The position numbers and the translations under genes are program-made. Below, in pieces: positions 21,615-31,258 of a DNA stretch of 64,000 nucleotides. The DNA comes from Botryosphaeria dothidea (lineage: Eukaryota > Ascomycota > Dothideomycetes > Botryosphaeriales > Botryosphaeriaceae). The notes beneath the pieces were generated by a model. The model saw only the letters and a list, made by a program, of their open reading frames with translations. It was not told where the DNA came from and did no database searches. The DNA lies in contig WWBZ02000051.1 in NCBI GenBank assembly GCA_011503125.2, positions 2,976,001 to 3,040,000 of the forward strand, in the 5' to 3' direction. Position 1 is the stretch's first letter. Every line of letters begins with the position of its first letter.

Positions 21615-22189
21615 GTTGGTGTTCAACGGACTCGACGAAGAATGGATGCCTCAATCTCAAGACCATGCGTACCCTCAACAATTTATCTCTGTCCAGCCTT
21701 CTCCATCACCGTCCTTCTGTTATCATACTCTACGCTACTTCACGCCGCCGTTATCATCACTGTACGCACCTCTCTCCGCTATCATACTCGAGCACGAGAA
21801 GTAAATGCTGACACGCCAACGCCGGCGCCGGCTCCACCGCCTCCTCCCCCCGCCTCCCTCTCCACACTTCTCGAGACTTCCACTCGCCGTCAACAGCCCT
21901 TCCGTCCGAACACAGCTCGGGACTGTTTCACAAGATCCGAGCCTCACCTCGCGGATCGGCCCGAACCCCGCGCGGGGGGCACCCCCGGCGCGCATTGCTG
22001 ACCCTGCATGTCTGACAATCTGACGTGCATGCCGGCTAACTCTCCGACGACAGGGCCCGCGGTGGCAATTGTCAGCGAGCCATCGCCCACGACAAAAGCT
22101 ATCAACGAGTGTGGGCCCGGATCGTCAGCTCTCTCCTGACCGCAAGTCTCCCCCACCTGCCTTACGAACGAACATACCGAGCCGAAACA
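21615..22189. promoter_or_regulatory. Divergent promoter with TGCAYGTCAG site and near-copy
   Basis: This 575-bp region separates the agmatinase-like gene (minus) from the ABM gene (plus). It holds CTGACGTGCA (reverse complement of TGCACGTCAG) at 22020-22029 and a one-mismatch copy, TGCATGTCTG, at 22005-22014. The two face each other across 5 bp. Confidence 0.6.
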
Positions 22190-22655
22190 ATGGCCGTCAC
22201 GGCGAAATTCTCCGACGAGTGCGACATCGTCGCTACCTTGACCCCCAAGCCGGGCAAGTTGGACCGGGTATGTGCCCCATCACCACGAACGTGAAGAGGT
22301 CGTTTCCGGCTGATGTTTGTCGATCTGGTAGGTCGTCGAATTGCTCACAAACCTCACTTCTGTGGTCGAGAAGAACGAGCCCGGCGTGCAGAGCTTCCAT
22401 TTGTACAAGGACTTCGATGCCGCAGTTGGGAATGAGCAGCTCGTGCTGGTTGAGAAGTGAGTCTGCCTCAACCCGCCATTCCATTCAATTGGCTAATTGG
22501 GCGGGTGGAATAGATATGCGGATAAGGGCGCGTACGACTTCCACGACACAACACCGGAGTTCAAGGCGATGCACGAGAGGTTCAGGAAGGAGGAGTTGTT
22601 GGCTTGCAATATCACCATAAAGAGCGTCAAGCCGCTTGTGGGATTCGAGAGATAG
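22190..22655 (+). CDS. ABM (antibiotic biosynthesis monooxygenase) domain protein
   Basis: There are three exons, 22190-22267, 22332-22456 and 22514-22655; the protein has 114 aa. The ferredoxin-like ABM fold is suggested by a first strand (CDIVATLTPKPGKLD), a helix (VVELLTNLTSVVEKNEPGVQSFHLYK), a strand (EQLVLVEKYADKGAYDFHDTTPEFKAM) and a last strand ending LVGFER, each quoted in part. Such proteins are cofactor-free oxygenases or small stress and degradation proteins. It shares a motif-bearing promoter with the agmatinase-like gene. Its role in the pathway is not known. Confidence 0.85.
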
Positions 22656-23007
22656 TTCAATTCTGTCTGTGGAGATATGATGTAGCACCAGGAGTCCTCG
22701 AGAAATGAAACTCTCGGGTCTGTTACGGATCAGACGCAATGTAATTTTCTCACAGATTATAGAACCAGATCCATCAGCATGCAGTTCAGTGGATTGACAA
22801 GTGAAAAAAAAAAAAAAACATCAAGCGATGCCTTGAGAGTTGATCATTTCCAGAGGCGGGGTAAGCGGGTTGTGTCAGCACTCAAAAACATTACTGCCAA
22901 ACAGCGCCACACGAAGGTATAAAGCCTACTCCCCCCGCTTCCCCGCCCAGCCAGCTCCGTCACTCAGGAGAAAAAGAAAAATCCCCCCTTCATCCCACAT
23001 ATCGACC
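22656..23007. other. Intergenic, upstream of VOC gene
   Basis: This 352-bp gap holds a run of 14 A at 22804-22817 and the presumed promoter of the VOC gene. No cluster 10-mer was found. Confidence 0.5.
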
Positions 23008-23526
23008 ATGACCGACCCCCAAAAGTCCTTCCTGGGCAACCCCATGGAAATCTGCATCGTCACGGCCGACCACAAGCGCACCATCCGCGGCCTGCACGAG
23101 CTCGGCATCGGGCCGTGGCGCGTCTACACCTTCTCGCCCGCCAACACGACCAACCAGACGTACCGCGGCCGCGCCAGCGCCTTCGAGCTGCGCGTCTGCT
23201 TCGCCGAGCTGAGCGACTCGATGGTCTACGAGGTCATCCAGCCCGTGTCCGGCGCCAACATCTTCCAGGAGTTCCTCGCGCAGCACGGCGAGGGCATCCA
23301 CCACATCGCGTACGACATGCACGGGAAGCCGTTTGCGGAGCGCGTCGACGAGTTCGAGAGGCGCGGGTTCAAGATGGTGCAGGGCGGCAGCTGGATGGGC
23401 AAGAATCACTTTGCCTTCTTCGAGACGGAGGGGGCGACGGGGACGTGCTTTGAGACGTACGAGTTTCCGAGCGATTGGGATTATCCGGAGCCCGACGAGT
23501 GGTTTCCCAGTAAGCCTTCGTCGTGA
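23008..23526 (+). CDS. VOC-superfamily protein (glyoxalase/epimerase fold)
   Basis: This is a single exon of 172 aa with the ATG at 23008. It has paired beta-alpha-beta modules: EICIVTADHKRTIRGLHELGIGP, then RVCFAELSDSMVYEVIQP, GIHHIAYDM and NHFAFFETEGATGTCFETYE (quoted as fragments). The HHIAYD and E..FETYE segments match metal-binding positions of VOC enzymes such as methylmalonyl-CoA epimerase and glyoxalase I. It could bind a metal and isomerise or hydrolyse a small substrate. It lies between the ABM gene and the isomerase gene inside the cluster; its step is unassigned. Confidence 0.85.
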   Translation: MTDPQKSFLGNPMEICIVTADHKRTIRGLHELGIGPWRVYTFSPANTTNQTYRGRASAFELRVCFAELSDSMVYEVIQPVSGANIFQEFLAQHGEGIHHIAYDMHGKPFAERVDEFERRGFKMVQGGSWMGKNHFAFFETEGATGTCFETYEFPSDWDYPEPDEWFPSKPSS

Positions 23527-23656
23527 ACGGAGGGACTACTAGAGCATGAGATTATTCCTGGAAATCCGATATCAATAAAGTGCGTTTGAAGTGTTCTGTG
23601 AGATTCAAGTTCGTAATTTGTCTTGGTGTGAAGAACTATTTTGGCAACGCTCTCTT

Positions 23657-26112
23657 CTACCATTTCAACGCATCTCCGTTATCCTCGACCGCCACGAGTG
23701 CTCTGAGTTCTTTTATCGTCTTCCGCATGTCCCGGAGGCATCCCGCTCCCTCATCCACCCAAGGCTGCTTCTTCCGTCTTTCAGTCTCCCACTTCCCTAT
23801 TTGAGCATCTAGCATCAGCGTAGCGGAAATATCATCCGTTCCATCAAGTAGCCGCTGCCGCCGATACTCTTCAATCTCGAACATGGCGAGTTCAGCTCCA
23901 TCACGTTCATCAAAAATCTTCTTCTGTCTGAGATCCACGCAAATGCTGTGACCTCCCTCGGCTAAAGCAAGGACCCGGTTGTATGCCTCCGCCTCAGGGA
24001 CCTTCGCCGTCAGCAAGCCGTTGCGGAAGGCGTTGCTGGCGAAGATATCGGCAAAGCTTGGTGCCACGACGCAAGCAATGCCGCCGCCCTGTATAGCCCA
24101 GACAGCGTGCTCACGCGAGCTACCGCAGCCAAAGTTGGGGCCGCCGACCAGGATTCTCGAGGACGAGGCATACGGCTCCCGGTTGAGGACGAACTGAGGG
24201 TCAGGGCTGCCGTCCGGGAGGTGTCGTAGCTTGTTGAACAGGCCTGCGCCGTCTCGGGACAGAGTTTTGCAGAACTGGACGGGCAGGATGAGGTCGGTGT
24301 CGATGTTTGCCCGAGGGAGAGGTGCGGCAAGGCCGGAGATGGTGGTCAGGGGGCGCCGAAGGGGTGGAGTGGCCTCCTTTTTCCCTTCCTCCTCGTCCGT
24401 CTCGCTGCCGTTGCTCACTGAGGCGCTGTCGTCGTCATCATCATCGGCTCGAAGTTCCAGATCCAGATATCTCGACGGAGCCTTGTTCTCAGGAGCGCAC
24501 TGTAGCTCCCTCGCATCGACAATACGCCCCGTAACGGCAGCGGCGGCCGCCATGGCGGGAGACATTAGATGCGTACGCCCTCGCTCACCTTGGCGGTGTT
24601 CGAAATTGCGGTTGCTCGTGCTGGCGCATCGTTCGTACGGCTTGAGGCTGTCGCCGTTCATGCCACAGCACAGAGAGCAGCCAGCCTCCCTCCATTCGCA
24701 TCCCGCAGCCACAAAGATGTCGGACAGCCCCTCTTCCTCGGCCGCTTTCCTCACGGTGCCTGAGCCAGGCACGACCAGGGCCCGCCGTATACCGGGTGCA
24801 ATGCGGCGGCCGCGCAGGACGCGGGCGGCGGCGCGCAGGTCTTCGAGCCTGGCGTTGGTGCACGACCCGATGAAGACGACGTCAATGCGGATGTCAGACA
24901 GAGGCGTGCCGGGCTCCAGGCCCATGTACTCCAGCGCCCGCTCGGCCGCCCGCCGCCGCGCCTCGTCGCCGCGGGCAAACTCTGCGGGAGAGGGGACAGA
25001 GGCAGTTGCGGGAGCAGCGTGTTCGGGCGAGGTGCCCCAGGTCACCATGGGCACCACTTCTGCGGCCGTGACGTGCACGACGCGGTCGAAGTGGGCGCCC
25101 GGGTCGGAGCGCAACGACGTCCAGTCGGCCACGGCGCGCTCCCAGCTGTCCGACGCGGGCTTGGGCACGCAGGGGCGGCAGCGCAGGTACTCGATGGTGG
25201 TGTCGTCGGGCGCGACCAGGCCCGTCCTCGCACCGGCCTCGATGGCCATGTTGCACAGGGACATGCGCGCATCCATCGACAGGGCGCGCACGGCAGAGCC
25301 GGCAAACTCGATGGCGGTGCCGGTGGCGCCGGCGGTGCCGATGAGGGCGATGAGGTGCAGGACGAGGTCCTTCGCGCAGACGACGGGGGCGGCGAGCTGG
25401 CCGGCGACCTGCACGAGGAAGGTGCGGCTGCGCGCGACCGACAGCGTCTGCGTGGCCAGGACGTGCTCGACCTCGGAGGTGCCGATGCCAAAGGCCAGCG
25501 CGCCGAAGGCGCCGTGCGTGCTGGTGTGGCTATCGCCGCACACGAGCGTCACGCCGGGCTGCGTGAAGCCCAGCTCGGGGCCGATGACGTGCACGATGCC
25601 CTGCCGGGTGGAGTCGAGGCCCAGGTGCGCGATGCCGTGCTGCGCTGTGTTGCGGGCCAGGGCTGCGCACTGGAGGCGCGACGCCTTGTCGGTGATGTAC
25701 TCGCTGGTGCGCTTGAAGCCATTGCGCGGGGTTGTGGGCACTGTCTGGTCGGAGTGAGGCCTGGACAATCAAGAAATAGGCTGAGAAGACGTACGTGATC
25801 GGAAGTTGCAAGCGTCAGGTCTGGCCGTCGCACGTTGCGGCCATGGGCGCGCAGTCCCGCGAAGGCTTGCTGCAGTTGGCGCGTGAGCCGGTGTCTTGTG
25901 AGAGCAGAGGCAGCCGCGGGTTGATACGTACTGGCGACGTGCATTCGTAGATCAGATGTCGGTCTGCGCTTCATCAGCATCAATCCACTGCGTTGCCCGC
26001 TGCCTGGCTACCCACCGATGTACAGCAGCTCCAGCCCGTTGCCAAGCTCGGCCACGACGTGCCGGTCGAATATCTTGTCGTAGAGCGTCTTCGGTTTGCT
26101 GTCCTTCGCCAT
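23657..26112 (-). CDS. 3-Isopropylmalate dehydratase (LeuC-LeuD fusion)
   Basis: There are four exons, 26112-26016, 25963-25932, 25869-25795 and 25744-23657; the protein has 763 aa, the usual size of the fused fungal enzyme (yeast Leu1 type). The start is [16 protein letters not shown]; splicing yields [20 protein letters not shown]. The 4Fe-4S ligands are in FIGSCTNAR and [13 protein letters not shown]-type residues appear as TSDH, and the LeuD half shows NIDTDLILP and [11 protein letters not shown]. An acidic linker (DDDDDDSAS) joins the halves. The enzyme isomerises 2- to 3-isopropylmalate in leucine synthesis or the equivalent step in 2-oxoacid chain extension (compare HtyD in echinocandin clusters). 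It shares a motif-bearing promoter with oxygenase 4. Neither a LeuB-type dehydrogenase nor an aminotransferase is in the window. Confidence 0.95.
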
Positions 26113-26199
26113 GGCTGCATGCAAAAACTATGTTCTGGCCGAGTTGTCGAGTTGCAGTGTTTCCCCGCTTTTTAATTTGCTCCAGCGCCGCTGCTGCCA

Positions 26200-26209
26200 T
26201 GCATGTCAG
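26200..26209 (+). promoter_or_regulatory. TGCATGTCAG site in the isomerase/oxygenase 4 promoter
   Basis: This exact TGCATGTCAG lies in the 271-bp divergent gap between the isopropylmalate isomerase start (26112) and the oxygenase start (26384). Confidence 0.6.
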
Positions 26210-26383
26210 TCTGTCAGCAAACTCTATTCTGCCGCCATCCTCTGCCACACCCCTCGGCTTTCCGTCCCGATGACTTTTGCGTTTTCTGGTGTTTTCATTT
26301 CTTTACGCTCTTTAAAACCGAACTCCAGGCATGCCTCTTCCCCCACTCTTCACTTCCGTTGTTGCCTCGCCGATAAAGTCACC

Positions 26384-27497
26384 ATGCCTTTCCCCATTCT
26401 TGATGCTTCGCGCTTCGCTAGCGGCTCGCCCTCCCAGCGCGCCCAGCATGCCAGAGAGCTTTTGGATCACCTGAGGCAGCATGGATTCGTGCGTCTCAAA
26501 AACACTGGCATCCCTACTCAAGCCATCCACGAAGCGTTTGCCCTGGTCAGTACTACACACTTACATTCTGCCCTAGACTGACCTCTTCCACCAGGGGAGA
26601 CAATTCTTTGAGTTGCCATTGGAGGAAAAATGCAACATCGTCAATCCGCCCGGTCCAAGTCCTCAACGCGGCTGGAGCAAGCTCGGCGCGGAGAAAACAT
26701 CAACCCTCTACGGCAAGCTGATGGGCTACGAGATGCCCGATGACCTAAAGGACGCCCGGGTAAGCAACCCCACATCCACTTGCATACCCCGGCCGACTAA
26801 TCACCAAACCCGGAACCAGGAACATTTCGACTTCGGCCCCCCTGACGACCCCCTCTTCCCCAACCGCTGGCCTTCCTCGTCCGCCGTGCCCCTGTTCCGC
26901 CCAGCACTCGAGGCCCTCTACGCCCGCTGCGAGGAAGTCTCCCACGACATCCTCACCGCGCTCGCCGAGGCTTTCAACCTGGCACCCAGCACCTTCGTGC
27001 AGCACCTCTCGCCCAACGCCTCCGAGTTCCGCATCAACCACTACCCGGCCATCTCGGACGCCGAGCTCTCGTCGTCCAAGGTCGAGCGCATCTGGCCGCA
27101 CTTCGACCTCGGCGTCGTGACGCTGCTCTTCGCCGACGGCAGCGGCGTGGGCGGCCTGCAGTTCGAGGACCGCGCGCGCGCCGGCGGCAGCTTCCTCGAC
27201 GTCGAGGCCGGCGAGGTCGGCGAGGTGCTGGTCAACGTGTCCGAGACGCTGCAGCGATGGACGGCGGGCGAGCTGCCGGCGGGCCTGCACCGCGTCACCA
27301 AGCCCGAGGGCGCGCGGGGGCAGGTGCCCGAGAGGTTCACCATGGCGTATTTCTGCAAGGCGGCGCGGCACGCCAAGGTGGACGCGCTGCCGCCGTTCCG
27401 GAAGAAGAGGGTCGAGGGCGGCGTGGAGAGGGAGGTCGACGAGGAAGGCATCACCGCGTTGGAGTACCAGCAGACGCGGTTGCTGACGGCCTACTGA
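26384..27497 (+). CDS. Isopenicillin N synthase-like 2OG-Fe(II) oxygenase, paralogue 4
   Basis: There are three exons, 26384-26545, 26595-26759 and 26820-27497; the protein has 334 aa. The 54-codon first exon (ending EAFAL) matches the other three paralogues. The second intron (60 nt) keeps frame and has no stop, so unspliced reading would add 20 residues. The iron site is WPHFDLGVV (His203, Asp205), LHRVTKP (His266) and ERFT (Arg281). The PHxD form and two introns pair it with the gene at 16335. It shares a divergent, motif-containing promoter with the isopropylmalate isomerase, which hints that it acts on the leucine-type building block. Confidence 0.9.
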
Positions 27498-27691
27498 GGC
27501 AACCAAAAGTAAACAATACCCAGTGTTTGAATAACGGGGCTGAGTCATTAGCTTTCGGGTTTTCCTGATCTGTAAAGAGAGTAAATGATACTTTAACCCT
27601 GCATGAGCTCCCCTTGTGATTTGATGTATATATGCCTCTGCTGTTCAAGTCGGATCCTGTGCATGCATTATCGTCCATGCCTCGACCAGCC

Positions 27692-30044
27692 ATGAATCCG
27701 GAATCAAGCCCCGTTGTGGGCTTCATAGGTTGCGGTACGCAGTGACACGATACCTCAACTCAACCGCCAAACACTGATCCATTCAGCAGGCAAGCTCGGC
27801 ACCGCAATCCTCCAAGGCCTCCTCCGCGACCCAACAGCAGCAAGCCGCATCCTGATCTCCGTCCAGAGCGAAGCCTCAGCCACCCGCCTCCGCTCCCTCA
27901 CCACCTCCACGCCACCAATCCCCGTCGAGATCCTCGTCGACCGCAACACCCACATCGCCACCCACGCCACCATCATCTTCCTCGCCTGCAAATCCAGCCA
28001 CCACGCCGCCGTCCTCGCCGGCCCCGGCCTCGCCGCCGCCCTCGAACACAAAACCCTCCTCTCCACCCTCGGCGGCGTCCCCTCCGCCTCCCTCCGCGCC
28101 CTCCTCCCGCCGCGCTGCACCGTCCTCCGCGCCGTCCCCAGCGTCGCCGCCGCCATCGGCGCCAGCACCACCCTGCTCGAGCGCGCCGCGGCCGACGCCC
28201 CGCCGCGCGCAGCAGGCCTCGAGCGGCTGCTCCGCGCGCTCGGCCCGGTCCGCGTCGTGCCGGCGCGCGCGCTGGAGGCGGGCGTGGTAGCCACGGCGTC
28301 GAGCCCGGCGTTCTTCGCGGCGCTGCTGGAGGCCGTGGCGCGCGCGACGACGACGTCTGCGCAGAGCGGCGTCGGGGCCGACGAGGCGCGGGCGTGGGCG
28401 GCGGGGGCGATGGGCGGCGCGGCGGCGATGGTGGCGGCGGGCGTGCGGCCGGCGGAGGTGGTGCGGCGGGTCGCGACGGCGGGCGGGTCGACGGAGGCCG
28501 GGCTGCGCGTCTTGGGGGAGAGGGGCGTGGCGGAGGCGGTGGAGGAGGCGGTTTGGACGACGCTGCGGGCGGCGGAGAGGCTCGGCGGGGGTGCGGCGGC
28601 GGCAGCGGCGGAGGGAGGAGGAGGATGGTCGGCGCGCGCTGTGGGTGGGCTGCCCGGCTCCATGGATGCCGTCGTGTTTCGAGGCGTGCGGCGCGTTGCA
28701 GTGGAGAGGCGGCCGGTGCCGAGGGTTTGCGATGCGGGAGATGTCATTGTTCGGGTGAAGTACAGCGGGCTGTGCGGAAGGTAAGCTCCACTCCCCGCAT
28801 CTTGGCGTCTGAATCGTTGCTTATTTGACTCGAGTGACTTGCATCTTTACCGCGGAAAGGAAGAATGCGGGACCGATTTCATACTTGGCCATGAGTTCAC
28901 CGGAACCGTGGTCGAGGTTGGTGGCGGCGTGAAGTCGTTCAGGCCGGGAGACCTGATTGTGTGTCCCTTCACCACGAGCTGGTACGTACCCACCTGAGGA
29001 CTATGCTCCAATGCTGACAAGCCGGCAAGTGCTCGCTGCTTCTTTTGCAGAAACGGGACATCGTCTCGCTGCAAATCTGGCCAAGTCTTTGGGACACCCA
29101 CTCTCGGCGGTGCACAGGCCGAATACGGTAAGTCCAGATTGCATGGCTCAGGAACACTGCTGAATTGTGGCGTTGGATAGTGAGAGTGCCCCTGGCCGAT
29201 ACTTCGGCAGTGAAGGCTCCGCAAGGCGTCAGCCCACGCAGCTTGGTCTTGATGGCAGATATATTTCCCGTAAGCATCATCAGTGTGGAGCCGAGAAAAA
29301 AGAGGGAGGCTGACAATCCTTGACAGACTGGTGTATGTCTTTGATGGACCTTTTCTGGGCTTCCCAACTGACTTTGCAGTTCTATGCCGCCAAAAGCAGC
29401 CTCACGAAGCTTCCGGCGTTGCTGAGAAAAGAAGCTGTCGTCGCCGTTCTCGGTTGCGGCCCGGTCGGGCTTTGTGCTCTTGTCACTGCATCCACCTATA
29501 AGCCAAAACATATCCTCACCGTAGACCATGTCCAAGAGCGACGGGAAACCTCTGTGACGCTGGGCGCCGAAGCTTGGTCTGGCTCTTCTGACCGCGCGGA
29601 AATGGATGAGAGGATCAACGTCCTCACAGATGGCCGAGGAGTTGATATTGTCTTGGAAGCAGTTGGATCCTCATCAGCTCTACAGCTTGCATTCGAAATC
29701 GTCCGGCCAGGTGGAGTCATCACTTCTGTAGGTGTCCACAGTGAGAGCTTTCCATTCACAGCCGCCCAGGGTAAGTCAAGCAAACTTCTTGAGTGGCAAG
29801 ACACTAATGCTTTGCAGCATACGACAAAAATGTTCAGCTGCAGATTGGCAGATGCCCGGTCTCCTCTGTATTTACCTCGGCATTGGAGTGTTTCAGGGAG
29901 AATGAGAAGAAACTCGAATTCTTGACTAAGCACGTAGTACCTCTGTCGGAGGCAGCCGAGCATTACAAGGCTTATGATCAGATGAAGGTTCAGAAAGTCA
30001 TATTTGATGCGGAAGAGGAACATATGCCGAAAGAACGCTTGTAA
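27692..30044 (+). CDS. Pyrroline-5-carboxylate reductase / zinc alcohol dehydrogenase fusion
   Basis: There are eight exons: 27692-27734, 27790-28780, 28835-28981, 29030-29127, 29181-29269, 29327-29332 (6 nt), 29380-29770 and 29818-30044; the protein has 663 aa. Residues 1-290 are a P5C reductase: VVGFIGCGKLGTAIL (NAD(P) loop) and the C-terminal signature ATAGGSTEAGL. An Ala/Gly-rich linker leads, within the same uninterrupted exon, to MDAVVFRGVRRVAVE at residue 306, a zinc ADH. This has CGSDLH and GHEFTGTV (catalytic zinc), four structural-zinc Cys in SCARCFFCRNGTSSRC, and LGCGPVGLCAL (NAD fold). Separate ADH and P5C-reductase homologues (NosE/NosF, GriF/GriH) convert 5-hydroxyleucine into 4-methylproline. 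Here both steps appear joined in one protein. It is the last gene of the cluster before housekeeping genes. Confidence 0.92.
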
Positions 30045-30162
30045 GAGACAGGATTGATTTATTCCAAGAAATTATTTGCCAGGAAAAAATGAGAAAGAGC
30101 GAATGTGTCCTTTCTACTTGACGAACTAGCACCAATTTTGCAACCATTCCGTTGGTGTTTGA

Positions 30163-31258
30163 TTAACCATTCTTTCTTCCGGGCACGTCAGCCTGCAACA
30201 ATTAGCGATATACTTTCTAGAGACACGGTACCCACTCACCCTGAAATGCTTCTGTTTGTTAGCCACCTTCTCAGTGGCCCACCTTTGTTCAGCTCTTGCA
30301 GTAGCCTCTTGCTTGACCATCTTTCTCTCCACAGCTCTCAGCGCCCGTCTCTGCTGCTCCGGCACACCCACCAACCCCATCTCCCCTCGAACAGCAACAC
30401 GGCGGTCTGTGGAAGGAAGTGCTTCAGCAGGCGTCTCGCCTGTTTCTTCTCCCGCTGTATCATCCTTCTTCTCCATGATCGCCTTCAGTCTTGCGTATCT
30501 CTGAGCTGCACGCTGCGTCGGCGGGTTGCGCCGGCTGCGTGGAGCCTCCAGCCGCGATCGCACCGTCACCCCCGACGGCAGCTGCATCTCACCATCAGAA
30601 AACCTACGCGGCTTGGCTGGACCTTCTTCCTGTTCCCCGTTCTCGTCATCATCGAAGTCCCAGAAGTCGATGATGTCCGAGTCGGGATGGAAGGCGATCT
30701 TGCAGTGTCCCTTGTCGCGCATGTGCTGCTGTATGCCTTCGACTGAGCGTCTGGACAGTCCGCAGTAGATGCACTCATTGTACCGGGAGACAAGAAGCCC
30801 GAGGTAGTTGATCATTGTCTCGAGGTCGAGGAGTCGCTCGGGTTCGGGGATGAAGAGGCCGTGATTGGAAGACATGTGGTCAACGCTGACCTCGAGCGTT
30901 TGGCTGACGGTGGTGCAAAAAAGACAGTGCATGGGAGTGAAGTCGGTCTTCTCCATTTCTGGTTCAGAGATATCCTCGTCGTCGTAATCATCGCTGATGT
31001 TGCTGTCTGGTTCGCTCGCTGTGCCTTGTCTAGGGTCCAACTGCGCATGGTAGACTTCGGATGTGATAGGAGGTAGAGATGCCATGCGGCGTTTGATGTT
31101 GTAGACGCTTTTTGAGAATAGATTAGCTCTGGTACTTGGCTTGTGAGGGGGTTTGCCTACTGCCACGGATCCCGCATGTGTGCTCGTTGCGCTTCATGCT
31201 CGTTGAAACCAGTTTGGCAAGTACCGCACGTGAAGGAAAAGCTTGAGGACGAGGACAT
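30163..31258 (-). CDS. REI1-like C2H2 zinc-finger 60S ribosome biogenesis factor
   Basis: There are three exons, 31258-31161, 31107-30240 and 30192-30163; the protein has 331 aa. It starts SFTCGTCQTGFNEHEAQRAHMR, a C2H2 finger followed after splicing by WHVYNIKRRMASLPPI, a hallmark of the REI1/REH1/ZNF622 family. Further fingers are HCLFCTTVS...HMSSNH and CIYCGLS...HMRDKGHC, and IDFWDFDDD matches the acidic family segment. These cytoplasmic proteins mature the 60S subunit by helping release export factors. The C-terminal 10 codons after the last intron are less certain. It has no link to secondary metabolism and so marks the likely right border of the cluster. Confidence 0.9.

Noticed and set aside
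22804..22817. Run of 14 A downstream of the ABM gene, suggesting a retrocopied gene
   Set aside because: The gene keeps two introns and lies about 150 bp away, and there are no target-site duplications; it is a plain A tract.
24231..25757. 508-codon open frame opposite the isopropylmalate isomerase
   Set aside because: It is a shadow of the intact LeuC-LeuD frame, Ser/Arg/Ala-rich and without conserved domains.
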